A stretch of 64,000 nt of DNA from SIAJ01 sp036266155 (GTDB taxonomy: Bacteria; Planctomycetota; Planctomycetia; Gemmatales; Gemmataceae): contig DATANR010000328.1 in assembly GCA_036266155.1 (NCBI GenBank), positions 8,646 through 72,645 of the forward strand, written 5' to 3'. Both the position numbers and the translations under genes were made by a program. Shown in pieces: positions 31,393-38,796 of the stretch. A model generated the notes under the pieces. That model searched no databases. It was not told the DNA's origin and was given only the letters and a program-made list of their open reading frames with translations. Position 1 is the stretch's first letter. Each line of letters begins with the position of its first letter.

Positions 31393-32814
31393 ATGACGGT
31401 CACAGACGCATCACCTTCCGATCTGCACGAGCCGCCCGTATCGGCCCAGCGGGTGTTGATTGTCGGCCTCATTGGCGTCGGGTTGGCTGGCGTTGCGATG
31501 ATGTTGGGTTTACTGTTGGGCGCTCCGCGGCGGGGGTTCGACGTCCATTACGCGGACGGCCCTCGCGCTCTCCTGGCCTGTGTCGGCCTGTTCATCTCCG
31601 GATGTGCGGTGTCGATGCGGCCGGGCTGGTTCGGCGGTTGGTTATGCGCGGCTGGCGCTGCACTGCTCGGCTACGGGGTTGGCTGGCCCCGGCCGGCCGG
31701 CACCGAATGGTATCTGGCGCCGCCGCGCGACTGGATCGCTGGCGTGCCGAACTCCTGGGACTCGGTTCAGATCTATTTCTTCGTGGCTATTTTCATCGGC
31801 CTCATTGGCACGGCGTGGACGCTATCGCTCCAGTATTTGCCCGAGCTGTTCAAGAACGTCGTCGGGCCGAAATGGACTCATGTTCCACGACAGATGATGT
31901 TCGCGGTCGTCATGCTCGGGATGGCCTATCACTTCGCGGGCATCCTGTCGGCAGTCACCTCGCCACCGCCGACGCCCTACCTGACCGACCATTACTGGAA
32001 ACGCGTCGCCCGACCCTACCTGCAGTTCGCCTATATGAACAACGCGTACCAGTTCTACTCGCCGGACCCCGGTCCCGCGTGCGAAATCTGGATCTGCGTT
32101 GAGTATCGCAAGCAGACGACGTCGGCGGATCAAGTTGCCGAGAAGGAATGCGTCTGGGAATATATCCCGAAACGGGCCCAGCATTACAAGGACCCGCTCG
32201 GCCTCGCGTTTTACCGCCGCTTGTCGTTGACCGAGAACATTGCGCAGTATCTTGCACCCGGCTACATACCACTCCCGGCAGAACAGGCCAAAGTCTACGC
32301 GCGCCGCGACCGCGCGCGGGTTCCCGAGTCGATCGATCGCACCGCCGGGGCCGACGAAAAGCTCATTGTTATTCCGCGCTCGTCGCGCGATGACCTGGAA
32401 CGGCGTGTCCCCAACGACCTGGTCGTTCGGCAGGTTCTTCCTTCGTATGCCCATCACATCGCCGAGTCGTACGCCCGGCCCGGCTGGGACGTGCGCAGTG
32501 TGAAGATCTATCGGGCACTGCATGTCATTTGCAGCATGTCTGAATTCCACGGGTGGGACACAGTTTCCGGAACGACCAAAGCGGGCAAGGACCCGTACAA
32601 CGCGTCGTACTATCTCGCGTACTTTCAAGGCGAATTCGACAAGAACGGCCGGCTGGTCGACCCCACCGACCCGATGCTCTATTGGCTGGTGCCGATCATC
32701 CAGGACAAGGAAGACTGGAAAGACCGCGACGAGTACTACGAGCGCGGCGGTTTCCACCACTACTTCACCGACTACGTTTCGCGCCATGCGCGATGCAACC
32801 GACCGGTTGATTGA
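31393..32814 (+). CDS. Polytopic membrane protein paired with an HTTM protein
   Basis: A 473-residue protein with about four to five N-terminal transmembrane helices (seen in VLIVGLIGVGLAGVAMMLGL, ALLACVGLFISGCAVSM, QIYFFVAIFIGLIGTAWTL, MMFAVVMLGMAYHFAGIL). A large extracytoplasmic part starting near residue 200 follows (WKRVARPYLQFAYMNNAYQF). The region YQFYSPDPGPACEIWICVEY resembles the extracellular part that accompanies HTTM/gamma-carboxylase-like proteins in planctomycetes. It is 80 bases before the HTTM gene on the same strand, so they probably form a complex or act on the same substrate. ATG 31393 follows CGGAG. Confidence 0.7.
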   Translation: MTVTDASPSDLHEPPVSAQRVLIVGLIGVGLAGVAMMLGLLLGAPRRGFDVHYADGPRALLACVGLFISGCAVSMRPGWFGGWLCAAGAALLGYGVGWPRPAGTEWYLAPPRDWIAGVPNSWDSVQIYFFVAIFIGLIGTAWTLSLQYLPELFKNVVGPKWTHVPRQMMFAVVMLGMAYHFAGILSAVTSPPPTPYLTDHYWKRVARPYLQFAYMNNAYQFYSPDPGPACEIWICVEYRKQTTSADQVAEKECVWEYIPKRAQHYKDPLGLAFYRRLSLTENIAQYLAPGYIPLPAEQAKVYARRDRARVPESIDRTAGADEKLIVIPRSSRDDLERRVPNDLVVRQVLPSYAHHIAESYARPGWDVRSVKIYRALHVICSMSEFHGWDTVSGTTKAGKDPYNASYYLAYFQGEFDKNGRLVDPTDPMLYWLVPIIQDKEDWKDRDEYYERGGFHHYFTDYVSRHARCNRPVD

Positions 32815-32894
32815 TTGCTTCGTGCGCCCGCTGGCCCGCGCTTCATGTAAAGTTCGCCCTGCTCCGCAGCCCAGGATTTCCACGGAGGATGACC

Positions 32895-34769
32895 GTGAAC
32901 GACCAACGCCAGAATATCCTCGGCCCCATCGGCCGGTTCTTCTTTTCGCCGACCGATCCGACCACGCTTGGCTTCATTCGCATCCTCACGGGCCTGATTG
33001 TCCTCTACACGCACGCCGCCTATACGCCCGATTTGCTTGAATTCATGGGCCCCAACGCGTGGTGGGATCATCATTCCGGCAACAAGCAGCGGCGCGAGGC
33101 ACCGTATATTCCGATTCCCATCGGGTGGTCGGAATTTACGCCGACAATTCGGACCGACGACGTGCCGCAGCGGCGAACCGCCGAAATCGAATTCTTCCGC
33201 TCCTTGCCGCTCGACCCAGCACAGCGCAAGGAACAACTCCGCTATTTGGACACGCTGATTCGAGCTACGCAATTCGAGCAGACAGCCGACCTGCGTGCCA
33301 GTGAAGTCAACTATCAGAAGGCGTTTCGCTCGTACAACGAGGGCATCAATTTGGTGAACTCGGCGGCGCGCGTGCTGACCGACGAGCAAAAAGCGCGAAT
33401 GCGCGCCGCCTTGGGGACCGAACCTTTCAACGAGTCGCTGGCGCCCATTCACGTCCCCGATTTCCTGCGCAGCTTTTCTCCGCAACAACGGATGCAAGTG
33501 TGGGAAGAGGTCAATCAATTTAGCCTGGCGTTGCCCAAGGACGCGGACCAGCAGGACTATGTGCTCGAATGGATGGCGAACTATCCGTTCCAGTGGCGCA
33601 CGAAGCTCTATCAGTTCCTCGTCGGCGATTTGCGCGTCGATGGGCGCGACATGAGTCTACCCGCGGATGCGCTCGAACGGGCCGAGTTCCTCGATTTCAT
33701 GGATACCTGGGGCGGCGACACGCGGCAGGCGGAACACAAGGGCACGGCCGTCTTCTCCCATTGGTATCACCTGACGGACTCGACCACGATCTACGCGTTC
33801 CACTTTTTGTTTCTCGGCGTGTGCGTCTTGTTCACCATCGGTCTCTGGTCGCGCGTCACCTCGGTCCTCGTGTGGACGGGGACCCTTTGCTACATCCACC
33901 GCGGCCAGCTCATCCTGTTTGGCCAGGACACGATGCAGACGATCTTGATCATGTACTTGATGATCGGGCCGTGCGGGGCCGCGCTTTCCATCGACGCGCT
34001 CTTGAAACGCTATCGGGCCGCCAAGGCACAGCTCGCAGCCGGTGGGCGCCCGATCGCCTGGGCCGAGCAAACGCTGGCGGGGCCTGTTCGCTCATGGCTC
34101 GCCAATTTGGCGATGCGTTTGTTGCAGGTCAATTTCTGTTTGATTTACTTGTCATCGGGCGTGTCGAAATTGAAGGGGACGACGTGGTGGGAACACTCGG
34201 CCGCCTGGCTGACGCTGTCCAATCCTGAGTTTGGCCTAATGCGATATCCGGCCTACGAGTGGTTAATGCGTCTGCTGGTTGAGTCGCGGTTGCTGATGGG
34301 CATCATCGCGGGCAGCGTCACGGTGTTCACACTCTTCGTGGAACTTTCGTTTCCACTTCTTATCTGGACGCGCTTGCGACCGGTGATGGTTTGCCTCAGC
34401 GTGATGTTGCATTTCGGCATCGGCATCATCATGGGCCTCACGGTCTTCGGCCTCTACATGTTCACGATGGCCCTCGGCTATTTCCCCTCCCGCTTGATCC
34501 GCGACCGCGTCTGCGTGACACCGGGCAGCGGTCGCAAACTGATCATGCGCTTCGACAGCCGCAGCCCCAAGGCATTGCGAATGGCGGCGCGCATCAAGGC
34601 ACTGGACCTTGCCGGACAGGTGACGTTTGTCGACACGGCGGGTCACGAAGGCGGCGTCCGCCTCACCGGGCCGGACGGCGAGGCACGCACCGGCCGCGAA
34701 GTCACGCGAACCGCACTCCGCGAACTGTCGCTGTTGCGCCCGTTCCGGCTGATGGCGTCGGTTTTCTAG
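32895..34769 (+). CDS. HTTM domain membrane protein
   Basis: A 624-residue polytopic protein of the HTTM family, related to vitamin-K-dependent gamma-carboxylase. The first part begins with DPTTLGFIRILTGLIVLYTH, the typical HTTM opening helix. A soluble insertion of about 200 residues follows, then further helices (FHFLFLGVCVLFTIGLWS, TILIMYLMIGPCGAALSIDA, LLQVNFCLIYLSSGVSKLKG with the family's W-x-x-H region) and a C-terminal soluble unit. The enzymatic activity of bacterial HTTM proteins is unknown. GTG 32895 is chosen because GGAGG (32884-32888) is six bases upstream; ATG 32889 abuts the same GGAGG and is a less likely start. Confidence 0.85.
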   Translation: MNDQRQNILGPIGRFFFSPTDPTTLGFIRILTGLIVLYTHAAYTPDLLEFMGPNAWWDHHSGNKQRREAPYIPIPIGWSEFTPTIRTDDVPQRRTAEIEFFRSLPLDPAQRKEQLRYLDTLIRATQFEQTADLRASEVNYQKAFRSYNEGINLVNSAARVLTDEQKARMRAALGTEPFNESLAPIHVPDFLRSFSPQQRMQVWEEVNQFSLALPKDADQQDYVLEWMANYPFQWRTKLYQFLVGDLRVDGRDMSLPADALERAEFLDFMDTWGGDTRQAEHKGTAVFSHWYHLTDSTTIYAFHFLFLGVCVLFTIGLWSRVTSVLVWTGTLCYIHRGQLILFGQDTMQTILIMYLMIGPCGAALSIDALLKRYRAAKAQLAAGGRPIAWAEQTLAGPVRSWLANLAMRLLQVNFCLIYLSSGVSKLKGTTWWEHSAAWLTLSNPEFGLMRYPAYEWLMRLLVESRLLMGIIAGSVTVFTLFVELSFPLLIWTRLRPVMVCLSVMLHFGIGIIMGLTVFGLYMFTMALGYFPSRLIRDRVCVTPGSGRKLIMRFDSRSPKALRMAARIKALDLAGQVTFVDTAGHEGGVRLTGPDGEARTGREVTRTALRELSLLRPFRLMASVF

Positions 34770-34782
34770 GAGCCCGAAGCGC

Positions 34783-34811
34783 AAGCGAGGATTGAATTTG
34801 CACCCTCGCTT
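34783..34811 (+). terminator. Weak hairpin after the HTTM gene
   Basis: AAGCGAGG (34783-34790) pairs with CCTCGCTT (34804-34811) around a 13-base loop. There is no T-run, so it is a weak candidate. Confidence 0.3.
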
Positions 34812-34973
34812 ATCCCCTCAAGTCCTTCCACCCGAATAGCCGATCTTTCCTACACGGCTCATTCCGCCCGGCCCGGCCGGGCGCGGTAGTTCGCCTCGAC
34901 GCAACCCCGTCGCGGCGGTATGGGGCGATCACCTGGATTGCCGGCCCGGCCGGTGGCCCAAAGGAGGGGCGAC

Positions 34974-36428
34974 GTGCGTTCCGCGCTGCCGCTATTGCTA
35001 TGGTTCGCATCCGCCGTCGCGGCCCAGCTCCCGACGGACGGCCGCGCCTCCTACGCCCGCGACGACCGTATCCAGCTCCCGTTCGATCTCCGCACCAACG
35101 ATCGCGCCACCAAGGTCACGCTGTATTCCAGCTACGAGGATGGGCCGTGGCTGGAATTCGATTCGATGAAGCCGGGCAATCGCAAGGGCTTCACGTTCAA
35201 GGCCGATCGCGATGGTCTGTACGCGTTCGCAACCATGACCACTTTCGCGGACGGCACGACCGATCCGCATAAGAAGGATCAACTCGTCGAGCAAAAGCGT
35301 GTCATCGTCGATCGCACGCCGCCGAATTTTCAATCGATTCGCGCCTCGCTCGCGGCGGACGGATCGCCGGGCCTCGAATGGGACGTGTACGACAAGTACA
35401 TGGATCCGCGCGGCATCAAGCTCGAATTCCGCTGGGACGGCCAGGGTAGCTTCGGACCGATCGAGAAGGGAACGCAGTTCGCCGCGCGCGACAGCATGCA
35501 TTGGAAGCTGAAACCGAAGGACCGCATGCAGGTCCGCGTGATTGCCACCGATCGCGCCGGCAACAAGACCGAGAGCGACCCGATCTGGGTGACGGGCAAG
35601 GATGCCGACCGCTGGGGCGGCGACGAAGCGCCGGCCATGCGCGCCACCACCAGTGGGCCACGCGACACCAACGTGACGCCCGCGACGGGCACCGTTCAAC
35701 CGACGTTGCACTATGTGAACGACAAGACGGTGCAGGTCAAAGTCAACGCCAACGTGGGTCCGTCGGGTCTCGAAAAGGCGTCGCTGTGGTGGGCGGACGA
35801 GAAGCTTGAATGGCAGAAGTGGAAGGACGATGTCGGTCCGCTGCCAGCCCCGCCGTCGACGACGGCGGATAGCATGCGCCGAGTTCCTGTGGACTTCACG
35901 TTCGTGGCTCAGCGCGACGGCCTTTACCACTTCGTGGTCGTGGTCAAGAACCATCGCGAAGCGAACCGCCCGGACCCCAAAAAGGGTACGATCGGCGATG
36001 TGCAGGTGATGGTTGACACAACCAAGCCCGTGGTCGAGCTGATCAGCACGCGGCCCAGCCCGAACGGCGACCGCGGCGCCATCGTCGATATTCGCTGGAA
36101 GGCCACCGACGCGAACATCGCGCCAGTGCCCATCAAACTTGAGTACCGTGCCCTACGGGCGGACAAGCCCGGCGATGTCAGCGGGTGGAAAGAGATCACC
36201 CCGGGCTGGATCGACAACACCGGCCAGCACACCTGGTCGGCCCCGCCGATCAGCGAAGCGCACGAATTCCACATTCGCGTGACCTGCAAGGACCGAGCAG
36301 GCAATGAGAATTCCGTGGAAACGACCAAGCCGGTCAACATCGACCTTTCGAAGCCCGGCGTCGAGGCGGTCGAAGTGCGGCCCGGCATTTCGGACATGAG
36401 CATCATCCCCGGGCCGCCGAAGAAGTAG
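34974..36428 (+). CDS. Secreted protein with Ig-like repeat units
   Basis: A 484-residue protein beginning with a signal peptide (MRSALPLLLWFASAVAAQ). The mature part contains four to five beta-sandwich-like units of about 100 residues. Repeated cores include QVRVIATDRAGNKTESDP, FHIRVTCKDRAGNENSVE and DGLYAFATMTTFADG or DGLYHFVVVVKNHREAN. The DRAGN motif recalls bacterial Ig-like (Big/FN3-type) repeats. GTG 34974 has GGAGG with exact six-base spacing; the frame is open to 34920. The last residues (IIPGPPKK) lack a sorting signal I recognise. The stop overlaps a GTAG that opens the next palindromic repeat. Function is unknown; surface or envelope binding is likely. Confidence 0.75.
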   Translation: MRSALPLLLWFASAVAAQLPTDGRASYARDDRIQLPFDLRTNDRATKVTLYSSYEDGPWLEFDSMKPGNRKGFTFKADRDGLYAFATMTTFADGTTDPHKKDQLVEQKRVIVDRTPPNFQSIRASLAADGSPGLEWDVYDKYMDPRGIKLEFRWDGQGSFGPIEKGTQFAARDSMHWKLKPKDRMQVRVIATDRAGNKTESDPIWVTGKDADRWGGDEAPAMRATTSGPRDTNVTPATGTVQPTLHYVNDKTVQVKVNANVGPSGLEKASLWWADEKLEWQKWKDDVGPLPAPPSTTADSMRRVPVDFTFVAQRDGLYHFVVVVKNHREANRPDPKKGTIGDVQVMVDTTKPVVELISTRPSPNGDRGAIVDIRWKATDANIAPVPIKLEYRALRADKPGDVSGWKEITPGWIDNTGQHTWSAPPISEAHEFHIRVTCKDRAGNENSVETTKPVNIDLSKPGVEAVEVRPGISDMSIIPGPPKK

Positions 36429-36513
36429 CTCGGCGAGCGGAGGTGCGTAAGCACCCCGATAATGTCTTCTCCACTGCGGACATCATCGGGGTGCTTACGC
36501 ACCTCCGCTCGCC
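36425..36513. repeat. Large inverted repeat between convergent genes, REP family E (bidirectional terminator candidate)
   Basis: Arms of 29 bases (36432-36460 and 36485-36513) are perfectly complementary and contain GGAGGTGCGTAAGCACC; the inner flanks GATAATGTC and GACATCATC extend the stem with one mismatch. It fills the space between the stop at 36428 and the stop of the leftward beta-lactamase-like gene at 36515. The 5' boundary GTAG (36425-36428) includes the upstream stop codon. Confidence 0.8.
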
Positions 36514-36514
36514 T

Positions 36515-37714
36515 TTACTTCGCTGCCGTCACCGCCAACTCTTGCAGCGCCTGCCGCATCGGTGATGCGTCGCTGTTCGGCAGACCGGTCCGCTGAATGA
36601 GCAGGATCACGAAGAGATCCTTGTGCGGGTCGATCCAACCTTGCGTTCCAAACGCCCCGCCGTGGCCGAAGGCGCCGGGCGAGAGCATCGCGGTCACGCC
36701 CTTCGGTTCCTTCACCACCGCGAAGCCGAAGCCGTAGCTCATGCCTTCCGTGAAGCCGGTCTTGATGTCGCCGGTCTGCGTTTTGGTCATCTCGGCGACG
36801 GATTTCTCAGAGAGAATTCGCTTCCCGTTCAGCTCGCCCTTGTGCAGCATCATCAGATAGAGCTTGCTCAGATCGCCGGCACACGAGATCAGCCCGCCGG
36901 CTGGGATCGGATGACGCGGGTGCGGCGGCAAGCCAATGAGAGAGTTCCCGGTGGCCACGAGATGGCCGTCCTTGTCCTTGCCATAGGTCATGGCCAAGCG
37001 CTTCAGATGCTCCGAAGTTGGGTAGAAGAGAGTGTCGGTCATTCCCAGCGGATCAAAGACGCGCTCCTTCAGAAACGTGGGGTATGACTGACCCGACACG
37101 ACCTCGATGATGCGGCCAAGGGTGTCGATGCCCGGGTTTGAATAGGCCCACTTGCTGCCTGGCTCAAACTCAAGCGGCCGCAAGGCCGCGGCCATCGTCG
37201 TCTCGGCAAGAGTGCGGTTGCGTTTGGCGTACACGTCGTCGACGCCCGGCGGATAAGGGGCGAGGCCGGCGGTGTGCGTGAGCAGGTCGCGCACCTTGAC
37301 CGGCCGGGCCGGCCTCTTCAATGTCAGCAAGTCTTTGCCACGTTCGGCGACGAGCAATTGTCCCGTGAATTCCGGCAAATACTTCGCCACGTCGTCGTCC
37401 GGGTTCACCTTGCCCTCGTCGACCAGGATCATGATGCCGACGGCGGTGATGGGCTTGGTCATCGACGCAATACGGAACAGCGTGTCGCGCCTCATCGGGT
37501 CCTTGGCCGCCAGATCGCGATGGCCGACGACGGTCTCGTGCGTGAACCCATCTCCTCGGCCGACGACGGTGACGGCCCCGGCCAGATCGTTCGCATCGAC
37601 AAACTTCTGCATCGCCAGGGCAATGCCGTCGAGTTTGCCAGGAGCAGGAGAATCGGCCTGGACCGTCGTAGCGGTGAGAACGAGGCCGAGAATCAGCAAG
37701 CGGCGCACGGACAT
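36515..37714 (-). CDS. Secreted serine hydrolase, class C beta-lactamase-like
   Basis: A 399-residue protein with a signal peptide (MSVRRLLILGLVLTATTVQA). The beta-lactamase/penicillin-binding fold is shown by S-x-x-K in IASMTKPITAVG (near 85), the Y-x-N motif in WAYSNPGID (near 190) and the HxG motif in FGHGGAFGTQGW (near 350). These features fit the EstB/penicillin-binding protein 4-like esterases rather than resistance enzymes. The substrate is unknown. The start is well defined: the frame begins with the signal peptide and AAGGCTCCGG lies nearby on the 5' side. Confidence 0.9.
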   Translation of the reverse strand: MSVRRLLILGLVLTATTVQADSPAPGKLDGIALAMQKFVDANDLAGAVTVVGRGDGFTHETVVGHRDLAAKDPMRRDTLFRIASMTKPITAVGIMILVDEGKVNPDDDVAKYLPEFTGQLLVAERGKDLLTLKRPARPVKVRDLLTHTAGLAPYPPGVDDVYAKRNRTLAETTMAAALRPLEFEPGSKWAYSNPGIDTLGRIIEVVSGQSYPTFLKERVFDPLGMTDTLFYPTSEHLKRLAMTYGKDKDGHLVATGNSLIGLPPHPRHPIPAGGLISCAGDLSKLYLMMLHKGELNGKRILSEKSVAEMTKTQTGDIKTGFTEGMSYGFGFAVVKEPKGVTAMLSPGAFGHGGAFGTQGWIDPHKDLFVILLIQRTGLPNSDASPMRQALQELAVTAAK

Positions 37715-37744
37715 AGAAGGCTCCGGAGAGGCGTTCCGCTTTTT

Positions 37745-37811
37745 GTAGCTGAATTCGTGAGAATTCAGCGCTCGGCCCCGGGCGCATCTGAATTCTCACG
37801 AATTCAGCTAC
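37745..37811. repeat. REPIN-like doublet, family A
   Basis: A forward unit (37745-37768, GTAGCTGAATTC followed by GTGAGAATTCAG) and an inverted copy (37788-37811) are separated by 19 bases. It lies between the leftward hydrolase gene and the rightward pseudophosphatase-SUI1 gene. Confidence 0.85.
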
Positions 37812-37858
37812 GAGGGCCGCCGCGGCGTACACTACGAAGTTGTACCCTGGAGACGCCG

Positions 37859-38578
37859 ATGCCGCCGCGTGACGCGAAGGAAGTGCTTTTCCTCGGAGCG
37901 AACGACCACGACCGCAGCCGGGCGGCGGAGGTGCTGTTCAACGCCGTCGCCGAGCGCATGGGCTTGCCGTGGGTCGGTGTCTCACGTGGCCTCGCCGTCG
38001 GGGCCGTGAAGGTCAAGGGCCAGATGGCCGCGGCGACCGTGCAGGCGCTCGAAGCACAAGGGATCAAGTCGAAAGCGTTCACGCGGCCGCCGCTGACAGT
38101 GAGTGCCGAGGATGTCGAAACCGCGGCCCGCGTGATTGTGGTCGACCGAGCCCAACTCGAGCCGGCGGTGCGCGAGCGCTTCCCCGATCGACCCGAGGGG
38201 ATGGAGTTTTGGCAGCTGGCCGCGGGAGACGTTCCCGCTGTTGAGCGTGCCGTCATGCAACTCGTGACACGGCTGGTCGGCGGCCGCACCGATGTCGTGG
38301 TGCCGGAGCCGCCGCCGAAACCTGAACCGCCGAAGAAAGTGCTCACCGCCAAGGTCGGCCGCGAAACCGCTGGCCGCAAGGGCAAGGGGGTCACGACGAT
38401 CTTCGATTTGCCACTGCCGGAAGCCGAGCTTCAAGAGCTGGCCGCGAAGCTGAAACAAAAGTGCGGCACCGGCGGCACCGTGAAAGATGGCCGCATCGAA
38501 ATCCAGGGCGACAACCGCGACCGCGTGATCGCCGAGCTAGAGAGGCTCGGATTCAAGGTGAAGAAGGCGGGCGGCTAG
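37859..38578 (+). CDS. Pseudo low-molecular-weight phosphatase fused to a SUI1/eIF1-like domain
   Basis: A 239-residue protein. Residues 5-130 align by eye with LMW protein tyrosine phosphatases: VLFLGANDHDRSRAAEVLF corresponds to the canonical VLFVCTGNICRSPMAEALF, but the catalytic C-x5-R loop has lost both Cys residues (first Cys replaced by Gly, CRS by DRS). The C-terminal 70 residues (KGVTTIFDLPLPEAELQELA, CGTGGTVKDGRIEIQGD, and IAELERLGFKVKKAGG) form a SUI1 domain like bacterial YciH, which binds the ribosome. The fusion suggests a non-catalytic phospho-binding or sensing module attached to a translation factor. ATG 37859 follows GGAG with six-base spacing; a longer frame upstream (from 37274) lies on DNA of the opposite-strand hydrolase. 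Confidence 0.75.
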   Translation: MPPRDAKEVLFLGANDHDRSRAAEVLFNAVAERMGLPWVGVSRGLAVGAVKVKGQMAAATVQALEAQGIKSKAFTRPPLTVSAEDVETAARVIVVDRAQLEPAVRERFPDRPEGMEFWQLAAGDVPAVERAVMQLVTRLVGGRTDVVVPEPPPKPEPPKKVLTAKVGRETAGRKGKGVTTIFDLPLPEAELQELAAKLKQKCGTGGTVKDGRIEIQGDNRDRVIAELERLGFKVKKAGG

Positions 38579-38599
38579 GGGCGCAATTGCAGCCCAAAT

Positions 38600-38651
38600 G
38601 AGAGATTGCCAACTAAGATTGCCACCCCCTCCCACCGGTTGGCAATCTCTC
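38600..38651. terminator. Inverted repeat between convergent genes (bidirectional terminator candidate)
   Basis: GAGAGATTGCCAAC (38600-38613) and GTTGGCAATCTCTC (38638-38651) are perfect inverted repeats with a 24-base loop. They lie between the stop of the SUI1-fusion gene and the stop of the leftward WD40 gene. No T-run follows, so either termination or a decayed repeat is possible. Confidence 0.5.
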
Positions 38652-38796
38652 CTCGCTGATTTTGACTTATCTTCTTGCCATCGAAAGAGATATGGTCAAC
38701 TCTCTGGAGCCAAAATACTAGCGCAATGAATCCCCCCGAATCGCCCACGTGAATCGAGTCGTTCTGACATTTGGCTAATATTTGTTGCGATGGCTT

